64,000 nt of DNA from Pandoraea sp. PE-S2T-3 (GTDB lineage Bacteria > Pseudomonadota > Gammaproteobacteria > Burkholderiales > Burkholderiaceae). Positions 9,464 to 18,289 of this stretch are shown one piece after another. The first letter of the stretch is position 1. The number at the start of each line of letters is the position of its first letter. The stretch is from assembly GCF_002179965.1 (NCBI RefSeq), contig NZ_NGUQ01000008.1, positions 124,001-188,000 of the forward strand, in the 5' to 3' direction. The translations under genes were made by a program, and so were the position numbers. The notes beneath the pieces are model-generated. The model saw only the letters and a program-made list of their open reading frames with translations, had not been told where the DNA came from and made no database searches.

Positions 9464-9555
9464 CGGAGACATCCTGAAGGATCGCGGGCGCCGGCCCCGG
9501 TCTGTCGCGACCGGGCGGCGCCCGAGGGCTGGGTTTTATTGTTTGAAGGCCCGGC

Positions 9556-9735
9556 TCAGCGCACCGGCGCAGCCTTGCGCGTCACCGCACGCCACCACTG
9601 GTGCAGACGCGAGCCTTGAGGGGCCTGTGCGTCGATTTGCGCTTGATGGTCGACGTGAAAGTGATGCAGGCACTCGGTGGGCAGCATCAGGGCTTGCGGA
9701 TTGCTTCCGCGAAAGGTCATGGAGTAACGGAACAC
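9556..9735 (-). CDS. Putative 59-residue leader or small protein upstream of mgtA
   Basis: This short frame begins at GTG 9735, with a strong ribosome site GGGAG (9747-9743) 7 nt upstream, and ends 92 nt before mgtA on the same strand. The product is basic and soluble, with five His and one Cys; the central stretch LPTECLHHFHVDHQAQ is the most distinctive. There is no signal peptide or membrane helix. I recognise no family. Its place in the mgtA leader suggests either a small protein co-expressed with MgtA or a translated leader whose decoding controls mgtA, as mgtL does in Salmonella. Both ideas are inference; the frame and ribosome site are seen directly. Confidence 0.5.
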   Translation of the reverse strand: MFRYSMTFRGSNPQALMLPTECLHHFHVDHQAQIDAQAPQGSRLHQWWRAVTRKAAPVR

Positions 9736-10027
9736 GGTGAATCTCCCGGCCGCACAGCACCCTCCGGCCCGGCACGCGCGGTCAGTTCGCGGTCCTGCGT
9801 GGCAGACGGTCGGCAGAAAGCGACAACCGGCGTGCGCGCGGAATGCGAACGAACCTGCGTTACGAGGCGTGAGACGGCCCGAACGGCAGACGTAAAACAA
9901 ATAAGGGAGCGTGCTACGAACGACGGTCAGCTTCGGACTTGCCCTGCCCGGCTTGGCCACAATGGCAAAGCAGCAACGTGCAAGGCGATCGAAACGTACG
10001 TCAGAGGTGCGCGCCAACCCGACAAAT

Positions 10028-10067
10028 GCGAGTTAGCGGCGGGGAGATACCCGGGGGACTAACTCGC
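10028..10067 (-). promoter_or_regulatory. Strong stem-loop in the mgtA leader
   Basis: GCGAGTTAG (10028-10036) pairs perfectly with CTAACTCGC (10059-10067) around a 22-nt loop. The loop can fold further through its G-rich and C-rich stretches. A second small hairpin, GTCGAC-N4-GTCGAC, lies at 10077-10092, and GGAGAAATCTCC lies at 10122-10133. Together they make a structured 5' leader for leftward mgtA transcripts. I could not match it to the M-box, yybP-ykoY or enterobacterial mgtA leader patterns from memory. It could also belong to a rightward transcript of the PAP2 gene. Confidence 0.5.
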
Positions 10068-10152
10068 GGTGATGGTGTCGACCTGCGTCGACCGGCAACT
10101 ACCACTAGAACAACTGTCCACGGAGAAATCTCCTGAGAGCTATGACGGCGCG

Positions 10153-10181
10153 ATTTTACCTCCGAGTGCGTCGAAAGAAAA
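10153..10181 (-). promoter_or_regulatory. Candidate mgtA promoter
   Basis: On the minus strand TAAAAT (10158-10153) is a near-consensus -10 box. TTTTCT (10181-10176) lies 17 nt upstream as a weak -35, which would suit an activator such as PhoP. It gives a leader of about 680 nt ahead of mgtA. I do not see a clear direct-repeat PhoP box. The rest of 9736-10378 holds no other gene I can support. Confidence 0.35.
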
Positions 10182-10378
10182 GTGACAAATCAACGTGTTA
10201 CAAAATGATGACAAAAGCGGCTTTCCTCCGCGCCGGGGTTCGTCCAGAATCTGTCATGCTTTCGTCATAAACCGCCTGCCGGCGGCCGTCGATGCGCCGG
10301 CTCAAGGGTTTCAACCCAAGTTTCAGCCAGCGTTTTGCCACGGGTCTCCGGTGCGGACTTCTCGCCCCTCGACGCCCT

Positions 10379-10981
10379 ATGGAACAACTCAATCGCGCCC
10401 TCTTTCTGGCCATCAACGCCTCGCCGGCTGTCAGCGACGGTGAACTGGCCATTGCCATCTTTCTCGCCAAATACCTGATCCTGCTGCTGCCGGCCGGTCT
10501 CGTCATGCTCTGGCTGGCGGGCGGACGCGATCGCGAAGGCGCGGTGCACGGCCTGCTGGGCGTGGGGCTCGTCCTGCTGATCAACTTCGTGATCGGGCTG
10601 GCTTGGTTCGAACCGCGCCCGTTTGTCGTCGGTGTGGGTACCAATCTGCTGGCCCATGCGCCCACGAGCGCGTTCCCGAGCAACCATGCCTCGATCATGT
10701 TCGCGTCGGCCTTCGTGCTGATGGGCACGGCCGCTCGCTCGCCGCGCGGGCTCGGCAAGTTGCTGTTGCTGTGCGCACTGCCGGTTTGCTGGGCGCGTGT
10801 CTATCTGGGCGTGCATTGGCCGCTCGACATGCTCGGCGGGTTCTGCGTCTCGATCGTGGTCGCGCTCATCATGCGCACGGCGTCGGCACGTGAGACGAGC
10901 CGCATCGTGGCCGCCATCTTCGAAGGCATTTATCGACGCTTGCTGGCTTGGCCGATTGCGCGCGGCTGGCTGCGTCGTTAA
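10379..10981 (+). CDS. PAP2-family membrane phosphatase, BcrC-like
   Basis: A 200-residue integral membrane phosphatase of the type 2 phosphatidic acid phosphatase superfamily, close in size and layout to BcrC/YbjG undecaprenyl-diphosphatases. The three catalytic motifs are visible: an Arg-Pro in FEPRPF (about residue 80), PSNHAS with the catalytic His (about 100-105), and RVYLGVHWPLDM with Arg, His and Asp (about 140-152). Several hydrophobic helices surround them. The probable role is recycling of the lipid carrier for peptidoglycan and O-antigen at the periplasmic face, though other lipid phosphates are possible. ATG 10379 matches the family start; the ribosome site is weak. Convergent with rnk. 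Confidence 0.88.
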   Translation: MEQLNRALFLAINASPAVSDGELAIAIFLAKYLILLLPAGLVMLWLAGGRDREGAVHGLLGVGLVLLINFVIGLAWFEPRPFVVGVGTNLLAHAPTSAFPSNHASIMFASAFVLMGTAARSPRGLGKLLLLCALPVCWARVYLGVHWPLDMLGGFCVSIVVALIMRTASARETSRIVAAIFEGIYRRLLAWPIARGWLRR

Positions 10982-11063
10982 GGCTTAAGTCGCGTAAGAC
11001 GGCAAACGTTTCGCGAGAAAACAAAACGGTACGGCGGGGATGTTCGGCGGGACCTGCAAGGGC

Positions 11064-11138
11064 ACTGCGGAAAAACTACCGGGAAACTGCGGAACTGCGG
11101 AAGAGAGTTGGGAGACTCGGGAGATCCGAATCTCCCAA
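11064..11138. repeat. Short direct repeats and hairpin between PAP2 gene and rnk
   Basis: ACTGCGGAA occurs three times (11064-11072, 11086-11094, 11094-11102), the last two overlapping by one base. They are followed by a 7-bp hairpin, GGGAGAT (11119-11125) with ATCTCCC (11130-11136), which can compete with an outer pairing TTGGGAGA/TCTCCCAA (11108-11115, 11131-11138). There is no T run on either strand, so it is a hairpin between convergent genes rather than a classical terminator. Confidence 0.5.
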
Positions 11139-11158
11139 TGGTGCTGCGGAGATGTGAT

Positions 11159-11584
11159 TTAGCGGTGGTACTCGCCAGCGGCTTCAGGCTGGTAATCGAT
11201 GCCGAGCAATTCCAGCTCGATCAGGTGGCCGCCCGGCACTTGCCAGTGAATCGACTCACCGATACGCAGGCCGAGCAGCGCGCTGCCGACCGGGGCCAGT
11301 ACCGAAATACCGCCTTCCGTGGCCGCCAGATGCTGCGGATAGACGAGCGTCACGCGATGCTCCTGCTGCGTGGCGAGATCACGGTAGCGCAACACCGAAT
11401 TCATCGTGGCGACGTCGGCCGGCATTTGCTCGGGTTCGACGACACTCGCCCGGGCGAGCTCTGTTTCGAGTGCCTCCACATACGGCAATGCCGCGCGCGG
11501 GGCCTGCGCCATGAGCGCTTCGAGGCGGTCAAGGTCGAGAGTCGAGACAGTGATCGGAGGACGTTGCGAATTGACGGTGGACAT
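11159..11584 (-). CDS. rnk: Regulator of nucleoside diphosphate kinase
   Basis: A 141-residue cytosolic protein homologous to E. coli Rnk (136 aa). The N-terminal coiled-coil segment (about residues 1-50) is followed by the GreA/GreB-like C-terminal FKBP-type domain. The diagnostic stretches MPADVATMNS, APVGSALLGLRIG and YQPEAAGEY are almost identical to Rnk. The protein binds RNA polymerase and influences nucleotide pools and alginate or stress traits in pseudomonads. It lacks the long GreA coiled coil and acidic tip, so it is not a cleavage factor. The gene is monocistronic. The 390 bp from here to hemL hold no other supported gene; a TAGAAT box at 11770-11775 is a possible -10 for hemL. 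Confidence 0.94.
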   Translation of the reverse strand: MSTVNSQRPPITVSTLDLDRLEALMAQAPRAALPYVEALETELARASVVEPEQMPADVATMNSVLRYRDLATQQEHRVTLVYPQHLAATEGGISVLAPVGSALLGLRIGESIHWQVPGGHLIELELLGIDYQPEAAGEYHR

Positions 11585-11977
11585 GTCGATGGCCTTGTTT
11601 TTCCTTGAGCGTTGGGTAAATCGGTTGAAAGGTTGGCCTTCAATCTAACAGAAGCCCCGCGCCGCGAGAAGCCCTTGCCAGCCGGGCCGGCGCGTGCATC
11701 GGGCACCGCCACACGGGGCTCACAGGGGCTACAAGCGGGGCATATTGGCCCGAGTGGGTCCGGTTCCGATAGAATCGACGCATTCGACGCCGCTGACCGA
11801 CACCTGCCCGCGCGCCCTGCATGACGCGGGTGCTGCGCGACAAATGCCGGTCATCGGCGCGGCGTATTCTCCCTCTTCAACGCCGGCGAACCGACGCCCG
11901 ACGTACCGCCTGCACAGTGCACCCGCCGTACGCCGCCGCGCATCGCCCAGCCGGCCTCATCAGGTAAAGCAGAAGTC

Positions 11978-13282
11978 ATGTCCGCACACACTACGAACGA
12001 CGCCCTTTTTGAACGCGCCCAGCAAACCATTCCCGGCGGCGTGAACTCGCCGGTCCGCGCGTTTCGCTCGGTCGGCGGCACGCCGCGCTTCATCGCCCGT
12101 GCACAAGGTCCGTACATGTGGGATGCCGAAGGCACGCGCTTCATCGATTACATCGGCTCGTGGGGCCCGATGATCGTGGGTCACCTGCATCCGGAAGTGC
12201 TCGCCGCCGTGCAAACGGCCATGGCACAGGGCTTCAGCTTCGGCGCCCCGACCGAAGGCGAAGTCGTCATGGCCGAAGAAATCTGCCGTCTGGTGCCCTC
12301 CATCGAGCAGGTGCGTCTGGTGTCTTCGGGCACCGAGGCGACGATGAGCGCGCTGCGTCTGGCACGCGGCTTCACGGGCCGCAACAAGATCGTCAAGTTT
12401 GAGGGCTGCTATCACGGCCACGCCGACAGCCTGCTGGTCAAGGCCGGGTCGGGCCTGCTGACGTTTGCCGATTCGACGCGCAACGCGCCGTCCTCAGCCG
12501 GCGTGCCGCCCGAAGTAACGCGCGACACGCTCGTGCTGGAGTACAACAACGTCGAGCAACTGCGCGAACTGTTCGCGCAACAAGGCGGCGAGATCGGTGC
12601 CGTGATCGTGGAGCCGGTCGCCGGCAACATGAATCTCGTGCGCGGTTCGCGCAACTTCCTGCAAACGCTGCGTGAGCTCTGCACCGCGCACGGCGCCGTG
12701 CTGATTTTCGACGAAGTGATGTGCGGGTTCCGCGTGGGTCTGGGCGGTGCGCAGGCGCTGTACGGCATTACTGCCGACCTGACGTGTCTGGGCAAGGTCA
12801 TCGGCGGTGGCATGCCGGCGGCAGCCTTCGGTGGGCGCCGCGACATCATGGCGCATCTGGCACCGCTCGGTGGCGTCTATCAGGCGGGCACGCTCTCGGG
12901 CAACCCGCTCGCTGTCGCTGCGGGCCTCGCCACACTCAAGCTGATTCAGGCGCCCGGCTTCTATGAAGACCTGTCCAAGCGCACCTCGAAGCTGGTCGCC
13001 GGTCTGGTCGACGCCGCACAAGAGGCGGGCGTGCCGTTCTCTGGCGACAGCGTCGGCGGCATGTTCGGTCTCTACTTCCGCGCCAACGTGCCCGCGAGCT
13101 TCGCCGAAGTGACCACGTCCGACGTGCCGCGCTTCAACAAGTTCTTCCATGCCATGCTCGATCGCGGCGTCTATCTGGCGCCGAGCGCGTTCGAAGCAGG
13201 CTTCGTCTCTGCCACGCACGACGACACCGTGCTCGAAGCGACCCTCGACGCCGCCCGTGCTGCGTTCAAGACCATCGCCTGA
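11978..13282 (+). CDS. hemL: Glutamate-1-semialdehyde 2,1-aminomutase
   Basis: This PLP enzyme converts glutamate-1-semialdehyde to 5-aminolevulinate, the last step of the C5 route to haem and other tetrapyrroles. The 434-residue product covers the whole family. The PLP-binding lysine is Lys273 in [24 protein letters not shown] (about residue 120) is the phosphate-binding region, and FDEVMCGFR contains the Asp that contacts the pyridine nitrogen. The N-terminal [11 protein letters not shown] is diagnostic. It is a soluble class III aminotransferase-fold homodimer. AGGTAAAG stands upstream of ATG 11978. The gene lies ahead of the lemA cluster but is separated by about 85 nt and need not be co-transcribed. 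Confidence 0.97.
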   Translation: MSAHTTNDALFERAQQTIPGGVNSPVRAFRSVGGTPRFIARAQGPYMWDAEGTRFIDYIGSWGPMIVGHLHPEVLAAVQTAMAQGFSFGAPTEGEVVMAEEICRLVPSIEQVRLVSSGTEATMSALRLARGFTGRNKIVKFEGCYHGHADSLLVKAGSGLLTFADSTRNAPSSAGVPPEVTRDTLVLEYNNVEQLRELFAQQGGEIGAVIVEPVAGNMNLVRGSRNFLQTLRELCTAHGAVLIFDEVMCGFRVGLGGAQALYGITADLTCLGKVIGGGMPAAAFGGRRDIMAHLAPLGGVYQAGTLSGNPLAVAAGLATLKLIQAPGFYEDLSKRTSKLVAGLVDAAQEAGVPFSGDSVGGMFGLYFRANVPASFAEVTTSDVPRFNKFFHAMLDRGVYLAPSAFEAGFVSATHDDTVLEATLDAARAAFKTIA

Positions 13283-13366
13283 GCGGGGCGCGATCCGTGA
13301 CTGCATTACCGCATTTGTTGCCGCATTACATAACGATTCACTCCTGCTAAAACAAGGACACACATC

Positions 13367-14002
13367 ATGCTCATGCTGCTGCCGACAAAGTTCCGTCAGA
13401 CGTTCGCCGCCCGTCGCGGCACGTTCGCACGCTGGCTGGCGCTGGCATTCCTCACGTCGTTCCTCTCCGCCTGCGGCTACAACGACATTCAGGTCAAGGA
13501 CGAAGCCGTCAAGGCCGCGTGGAGCGAAGTCGTCAACCAATATCAGCGCCGCGCCGATCTGGTGCCGAATCTGGTGAACACGGTCAAGGGCTACGCCACG
13601 CACGAGCAGACCACGCTCACCGACGTGATCAACGCGCGCGCCAAGGCGACGAGCATTACGGTCACGCCGGAAACGCTCAACGACCCGGACGCATTCAAGC
13701 GCTTCCAGCAGGCGCAGGGCGAACTCTCGGGTGCGCTCTCGCGCTTGATGGCGGTCTCGGAGAACTATCCGAACCTGAAGGCCGATGGTCTGTTCCGCGA
13801 TCTGCAATCGCAACTGGAAGGCACCGAAAACCGCATTACCGTGGCGCGCAACCGCTACATCCAGTCGGTGCAGGACTACAACGTGTACGTACGTCAGTTC
13901 CCGAACAACCTCACCGCCAAGATGTTCGGCTACGGACCGAAGCCGAACTTCACGGTCGAGAACGAGAAGGCGATTTCGACGGCGCCGACGGTCAAGTTCT
14001 GA
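13367..14002 (+). CDS. lemA: LemA-family lipoprotein
   Basis: A 211-residue envelope protein. A signal peptide with the hydrophobic stretch LALAFLTSF ends in the lipobox LSAC, so Cys is the likely lipidation site (about residue 36). The mature part is the all-helical LemA domain, with the conserved WSEVVNQYQRRADLVPNLVNTVKGYA near its start and YNVYVRQFPNNL near its end. LemA proteins are anchored in the inner or outer membrane; their biochemical role is unclear. AAGGA sits before ATG 13367. The next gene begins 10 nt after the stop and encodes a TPM-domain protein, the standard LemA partner arrangement in proteobacteria. Confidence 0.93.
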   Translation: MLMLLPTKFRQTFAARRGTFARWLALAFLTSFLSACGYNDIQVKDEAVKAAWSEVVNQYQRRADLVPNLVNTVKGYATHEQTTLTDVINARAKATSITVTPETLNDPDAFKRFQQAQGELSGALSRLMAVSENYPNLKADGLFRDLQSQLEGTENRITVARNRYIQSVQDYNVYVRQFPNNLTAKMFGYGPKPNFTVENEKAISTAPTVKF

Positions 14003-14012
14003 GGATCGGGCC

Positions 14013-14978
14013 ATGGCTGACGTCCTGATGCGTCGTTCGTTGCAATCGTGGGGCCTGTCTGGCCTCACGGCCTCAGCGCCTTCACTCGGGCGCGGGCTCG
14101 CGCGCCTGCTGTGGGCGCTGGCCCTCGCCTGTCTGTGCTGGCTGGCGCTGCCGGCCGGTGCCGAATCGCTCGTCGCGGTGCCTGCCCTCACCGCGCGCGT
14201 GACCGACCTGACCGGCACGCTCACGCCCAAGCAACGCAATGCGCTCGAGACCCAGCTCGCTCAGTACGAACAACAGCGCGGCAGCCAGATCTTCGTGCTG
14301 ATGGTGCCGACGACGGCGCCCGAGACGATCGATCAGTACAGCATCCGCGTGGCCGACGCGTGGAAGGCCGGTCGCAAGGGTGTGGACGACGGCGTGATCA
14401 TGCTCATCGCGAAAGACAATCCGAACGACTTGCGCAAAATGCGCATCGAAGTCGGACGCGGTGTGCAGGGCTCGCTCACCGATGCGATCTCCGGGCGTAT
14501 TCTGCGCGACGTGATGGCACCGTACTTCCGCAATGGCGACTTCTTCGGCGGTCTGGCCGCCGGTGTCGCAGCGGTGGAAGCGGCGATCAACAACGAAGCG
14601 CTGCCGGCACCGCAATTGCCGTCTACGCGTGCGCCGCACTCCAATCTTTCCGACTTTCTGCCGCTGCTGTTCATCGTCTTCATCATCGCGATGGTGGTGA
14701 TCATGGAAAGCCGCCGGCGCTTCAAAGGCCCGGGCCTGCCCGGCGCCCTGAGCGATCCGAACGACCCGCGCTCGCGCGTGCTGACCGGCCAGCGCGGCCG
14801 TATCGGCCCGGGTGGCTTTGGTGGCGGACTGGGTGGCGGTATCGGCGGCGGCTTAGGCGGTTTGGGTGGCCTTGGCGGCTGGGGACGCGGCGGCGGTGAC
14901 GATAGCGGTGGCGGCGGTGGATTTGGCGGCGGAGGCGGCGGCGGTTTCGATGGCGGCGGCTCGTCAGGGAACTGGTGA
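14013..14978 (+). CDS. TPM-domain membrane protein with Gly-rich tail (YgcG-like)
   Basis: A 321-residue protein of the TPM (TLP18.3/Psb32/MOLO-1) family. A signal peptide or N-terminal anchor (about residues 25-50, LLWALALACLCWLALP, cut near AGA-ES) leads to the TPM domain (about 60-190). That domain has VTDLTGTLT at its start, the central QIFVLMVPTTAP and the typical KGVDDGVIMLIA. A single membrane helix follows (about 212-230, FLPLLFIVFIIAMVVIM), then a long cytoplasmic tail that is almost all Gly with Ser and Phe. GAGG overlaps the lemA stop codon, 7-10 nt before ATG 14013, so the two are coupled. The function of the family is unsettled; thylakoid homologues act in photosystem repair and have weak phosphatase activity. 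Confidence 0.9.
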   Translation: MADVLMRRSLQSWGLSGLTASAPSLGRGLARLLWALALACLCWLALPAGAESLVAVPALTARVTDLTGTLTPKQRNALETQLAQYEQQRGSQIFVLMVPTTAPETIDQYSIRVADAWKAGRKGVDDGVIMLIAKDNPNDLRKMRIEVGRGVQGSLTDAISGRILRDVMAPYFRNGDFFGGLAAGVAAVEAAINNEALPAPQLPSTRAPHSNLSDFLPLLFIVFIIAMVVIMESRRRFKGPGLPGALSDPNDPRSRVLTGQRGRIGPGGFGGGLGGGIGGGLGGLGGLGGWGRGGGDDSGGGGGFGGGGGGGFDGGGSSGNW

Positions 14979-15005
14979 ACGGCGATGGCACACGAGGAAA
15001 TCGCG

Positions 15006-15524
15006 ATGCAACATCGGCAACACAATCTCTCGCGCTGGCTGCGCCATCTCGGCACGTGGCGCGCGCACGCCCGCTGGCTGTTCTCGGATAAGGCGCTCGA
15101 TACGCTCGAAGCTGCGATTCGCGATTCCGAAGCCGATCATCGCTGCGAGATTCGTCTGGTGATCGAAGCGGCGATGCCGCTCGGCGCCGTCTGGCAGGGC
15201 CACACCTGCCGGCAGCGCGCCTTGCAGTTGTTCCGCCAGCTCGGCATTGCCCACACGGGCGACCGGACCGGCATTCTGCTTTACATCAACATTGCCGATC
15301 ACGATATCGAGCTGATCGCCGACAAGGGTGTCAATGCGCTGGTGGCACCGCGCACGTGGGACACCGTGGTCGCGCAGATGAGCGCCGGTTTTCGTGACGA
15401 TCAGTATGTTCCGAGCGTGCTCGACGCTCTGAACACCTTGCGCGGCATTGCGCGCGAACACCTGCCGGCGCATGCCGGCGCGGCCCCGGACAATGCCTTG
15501 ACCGACCGGCCGCTGATGATCTGA
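15006..15524 (+). CDS. Second TPM-domain protein, short form
   Basis: A 172-residue protein with a single TPM domain. It has no clear signal peptide; it starts with a basic segment, then HARWLFSDKALDTLEAAI, the central CEIRLVIEAAMP and DRTGILLYINIADHDIELIADKG, close to the YgcG/TPM consensus. It lies 27 nt after the larger TPM gene and 6 nt before ribD, completing a lemA-TPM-TPM array. GAGGA lies 7 nt before ATG 15006; ATG 14985 is possible and would add seven residues. Cytoplasmic or membrane-peripheral location is inferred from the missing signal. Confidence 0.85.
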   Translation: MQHRQHNLSRWLRHLGTWRAHARWLFSDKALDTLEAAIRDSEADHRCEIRLVIEAAMPLGAVWQGHTCRQRALQLFRQLGIAHTGDRTGILLYINIADHDIELIADKGVNALVAPRTWDTVVAQMSAGFRDDQYVPSVLDALNTLRGIAREHLPAHAGAAPDNALTDRPLMI

Positions 15525-15530
15525 CGGACC

Positions 15531-16628
15531 ATGTTCTCGGAACAGGATTTTGCTTACATGCGCCGCGCACTGGCTCTGGCCGAGCGCGGCATGTTCACCA
15601 CCGCGCCGAATCCGCGCGTGGGGTGTGTGATCGTCAACGAAGGCCGGGTGATCGGCGAAGGCTTCACACAGCCGGCGGGTCAGGACCACGCCGAAGTGCA
15701 GGCCATGAAGGACGCCCGCACGCGCGGCGAATCGCTGCGCGACGCCACAGCCTACGTCACGTTGGAGCCGTGCAGCCATTACGGACGCACACCGCCGTGC
15801 GCAAAAGGCTTGATCGAAGCCGGCGTCAAGCGCGTGATCGCCGCGATGGAAGATCCGAATCCGCTCGTCGCCGGGCGCGGCCTGACGATGTTGCGCGATG
15901 CCGGTATCGAAGTGCGCTGCGGGTTGCTCGAACAGGAAGCGCGCGAACTCAATATCGGGTTTGTCGCGCGCATGACGCGTGGCACGCCGTGGGTGCGCAT
16001 GAAAGTGGCCGCCAGCCTCGACGGCAAGACCGCGCTGCACAACGGCGTGAGTCAATGGCTGACCGGGCCTGCCGCACGCGCCGATGGCCATGCGTGGCGC
16101 GCCCGCGCTTGCGCGATTCTCACGGGCATCGGCACGGTGCGTGAAGACGATCCGTCGCTGACAGTGCGTGAAGTGCCGACGCCGCGTCAGCCGCTGCGCA
16201 TCATCGTCGACTCGCGGCTGGATATTTCACTGACCGCCAAAGTGCTTGCCGACGGCAACGCGCTCGTGGTTTGTGCAAACGGCGACGAAGCGCGGGTGGC
16301 ACGCCTGCGCGATCACGGCATCGATGTGCTCGACTTGCCCAACGCCAGCGGCAAGGTCGAACTCCCGGCGCTCATGCGCGCGCTCGGCGAGCGGCAGATC
16401 AACGAGTTGCACGTGGAAGCGGGCTTCAAGCTCAACGGGTCATTGCTGCGCGAGCACTGCGTGGATGAACTGCTGGCGTATTTCGCCCCCTGCATCGTCG
16501 GCGACGCCCAAGGCATGTTCAATCTGCCCGCGCTCACGTCGCTCGACGACAAGATCCCTCTCACGTTCTCGGACGTGCGGATGATCGAGGGCGATCTGCG
16601 CGTCATGGCGCGCATCAAGCGGACCTAA
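15531..16628 (+). CDS. ribD: Bifunctional riboflavin biosynthesis deaminase/reductase
   Basis: RibD carries out two steps of riboflavin synthesis: deamination of the diaminopyrimidine product of GTP cyclohydrolase II, then NADPH-dependent reduction of the ribosyl side chain. The 365-residue protein has an N-terminal zinc cytidine-deaminase-like domain (about 1-145) with ligands His53 (HAEV), Cys81 and Cys90 in EPCSHYGRTPPC. A C-terminal reductase domain (about 150-365) begins PWVRMKVAASLDGKTA and has the dinucleotide-binding RIIVDSRLD. It follows the second TPM gene by 6 nt and ends in a strong terminator. ribBA and ribH lie separately at 26-28 kb. Confidence 0.96.
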   Translation: MFSEQDFAYMRRALALAERGMFTTAPNPRVGCVIVNEGRVIGEGFTQPAGQDHAEVQAMKDARTRGESLRDATAYVTLEPCSHYGRTPPCAKGLIEAGVKRVIAAMEDPNPLVAGRGLTMLRDAGIEVRCGLLEQEARELNIGFVARMTRGTPWVRMKVAASLDGKTALHNGVSQWLTGPAARADGHAWRARACAILTGIGTVREDDPSLTVREVPTPRQPLRIIVDSRLDISLTAKVLADGNALVVCANGDEARVARLRDHGIDVLDLPNASGKVELPALMRALGERQINELHVEAGFKLNGSLLREHCVDELLAYFAPCIVGDAQGMFNLPALTSLDDKIPLTFSDVRMIEGDLRVMARIKRT

Positions 16629-16650
16629 GACAACGCAACCGGCAAACGAA

Positions 16651-16686
16651 AAGCGGGGCGTGTCGATGCGACACGCCCCGCTTTTT
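16651..16686. terminator. Bidirectional rho-independent terminator between ribD and the decarboxylase gene
   Basis: AAGCGGGGCGTGTCG (16651-16665) pairs perfectly with 16669-16683 across a 3-nt loop, followed by a T run to 16686. A-rich bases on the left side allow it to work for the leftward operon as well. Confidence 0.92.
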
Positions 16687-16721
16687 CATTCAACCGCTTC
16701 GTGGTTTCGTCAGGGTGACGC

Positions 16722-17483
16722 TCAGACGTGGAAGCCCACGCTGCCCAGCTTTTCCATTTCAACCGACACGTACTGACCCGGCTTGATGTACTCGGCCGGC
16801 GTTGCGCCGCCTGCCATCACGATCCAGCCGGCTTGCAGCGGCTCACCGGCAGCAGCCGACAGACGTGCCGCCGCGACCAGCGAACGCAACGGATGACCGA
16901 GCAGCGCCGCCGTCGAGCCAACCTGCACCGTACGGCCGTTGATCGTCATCGCCAGCCCCAGATTCGAGAAATCCGTGCGCGGGTCGTGCCATGCGCCGAT
17001 CACGAAGCCGCTCGACGAGGCGTTGTCCGCGATCACTTCCGGCAACGTGAACTTGAAGTCCTTGTAGCGCGAGTCGATGATCTCGATGGCCGGCGCAATC
17101 GCTTCGACCGCAGCCAGTGCCTGCGGGCCGGTCACGTTGCCTTCGAGCGGCTTCTTCAGAATGAAAGCGATCTCGGGTTCGACGCGCGGATGCACAAAGC
17201 GCTTGAAGTCGATGGCCGTACCCTCTTCCACTTGCATGCCCGACGTCAGACGGCCCCAGATCACGTCCGAAAGGCCCATCTGAACCATCTTGGCGCGGCT
17301 GGTGAAGCCCATCTTCACGCCGACACGCGTCTCGCCGCGCGCCGCACGCCGAGCCAGCGAAGCGGCCTGAATGGCGTACGCGTCGTCGAGCGAGAGGCGG
17401 TTGTCGGTATCGAACTGTTCGACCTCGTGCGCATGATGCGCGGCGTCGTCGAGCAGCTTGGCGTAATCCTGAATATGGCTCAT
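16722..17483 (-). CDS. dmpH: 2-oxo-3-hexenedioate (4-oxalocrotonate) decarboxylase
   Basis: A Mg2+-dependent enzyme of the FAH-like hydratase/decarboxylase family that decarboxylates 2-oxo-3-hexenedioate to 2-hydroxypenta-2,4-dienoate in the oxalocrotonate branch of catechol or 2-aminophenol meta-cleavage. It has 253 residues, slightly shorter than DmpH/XylI. Decarboxylase-type motifs [16 protein letters not shown] (about 54-69), [12 protein letters not shown] with metal-binding acids, and [13 protein letters not shown] distinguish it from the paralogous hydratase next door. These two enzymes form a complex in pseudomonads. The ATG at 17483 overlaps the hydratase stop by 4 nt (ATGA), so they are translationally coupled. 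Last gene of the leftward operon. Confidence 0.92.
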   Translation of the reverse strand: MSHIQDYAKLLDDAAHHAHEVEQFDTDNRLSLDDAYAIQAASLARRAARGETRVGVKMGFTSRAKMVQMGLSDVIWGRLTSGMQVEEGTAIDFKRFVHPRVEPEIAFILKKPLEGNVTGPQALAAVEAIAPAIEIIDSRYKDFKFTLPEVIADNASSSGFVIGAWHDPRTDFSNLGLAMTINGRTVQVGSTAALLGHPLRSLVAAARLSAAAGEPLQAGWIVMAGGATPAEYIKPGQYVSVEMEKLGSVGFHV

Positions 17484-18289
17484 CGTGCGGCCTCGCTGGC
17501 GGGTTCAAACACGGCGCGGACCGAGCCCAGGCCGTTGATACGGGTCTCGAAGATGTCGCCCGGCGTGACGGCCGCCATCGGGCCGAGTGCGCCGGAGAGC
17601 ACCAGATCGCCCGCCTTGAGCGGCGTGCCCACGGCGGCCATCGTGCGGGCCAGCCACACCACCGCGTTGATCGGGCTGCCCAGACACGCGGCACCGGCGC
17701 CCACGGAGACGGGTTCGCCGCGACGCTCCATCACCATGCCGCACAGGCGCACGTCGAACTCGGAGAGCTTCTTCGGCGTGTTGCCGAGCACATAGGCCGA
17801 CGACGAGGCGTTGTCGGCAATGGTGTCGGTGATGCGGATATTCCAGTCGGCCACGCGGCTGCCCACGATTTCGAGTGCGGGCAACGCATATTCGATGGCG
17901 TTCAGCACATCGAGCTGGCCCGGGTTCTCGACATTCAGATCGCGCCCGATCACGAAGGCGATCTCGGCTTCGATCTTCGGCTGCGTGAGAATCGACGCGG
18001 GAATCGGTTCGCCGTCGCCAAAGCCCATGTCGTCGAACAACAGGCCGAAGTCGGGCTGGTCCACGCCAAGCTGCTTTTGCACGGCCACCGACGTCAGGCC
18101 GATCTTGCAGCCAACGATGCGGCGACCCGCAGCGAGACGGCGCTCGGTGTTAATGCGCTGGATGGCATAGGCATCTTCGATCGACAGCGGCGCGAAAGTC
18201 TCGCGCAGCGGGGCGATGAAGTGGCGTGACCGTTCGGCTTCGACGAGGGCGTCGGCGGCCGCTTGCAAACGTTGCTTGTCCGTCGCCAT
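17480..18289 (-). CDS. dmpE: 2-hydroxypenta-2,4-dienoate hydratase
   Basis: Adds water to 2-hydroxypenta-2,4-dienoate to give 4-hydroxy-2-oxovalerate in aromatic meta-cleavage. The 269-residue protein is of the MhpD/DmpE type. [20 protein letters not shown] is nearly the MhpD signature, [12 protein letters not shown] carries metal-ligand acids, and [21 protein letters not shown] follows. Its start shares one base with the tautomerase stop (TAATG at 18291-18287), and its stop overlaps the decarboxylase start. The aldolase and acylating dehydrogenase that normally follow (DmpG/DmpF) are absent here, so they must be elsewhere or the route differs. Confidence 0.92.
   Translation of the reverse strand: MATDKQRLQAAADALVEAERSRHFIAPLRETFAPLSIEDAYAIQRINTERRLAAGRRIVGCKIGLTSVAVQKQLGVDQPDFGLLFDDMGFGDGEPIPASILTQPKIEAEIAFVIGRDLNVENPGQLDVLNAIEYALPALEIVGSRVADWNIRITDTIADNASSSAYVLGNTPKKLSEFDVRLCGMVMERRGEPVSVGAGAACLGSPINAVVWLARTMAAVGTPLKAGDLVLSGALGPMAAVTPGDIFETRINGLGSVRAVFEPASEAAR

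Noticed and set aside
9736-10181. A known Mg2+ or Mn2+ riboswitch (M-box, yybP-ykoY) upstream of mgtA
   Set aside because: Hairpins are present, but the conserved bases I recall for these classes are not found. An Rfam search would decide.
12494-14239. A long leftward frame across hemL, lemA and the TPM gene
   Set aside because: It crosses three well-supported rightward genes and has a shadow-type composition with no recognisable domain.
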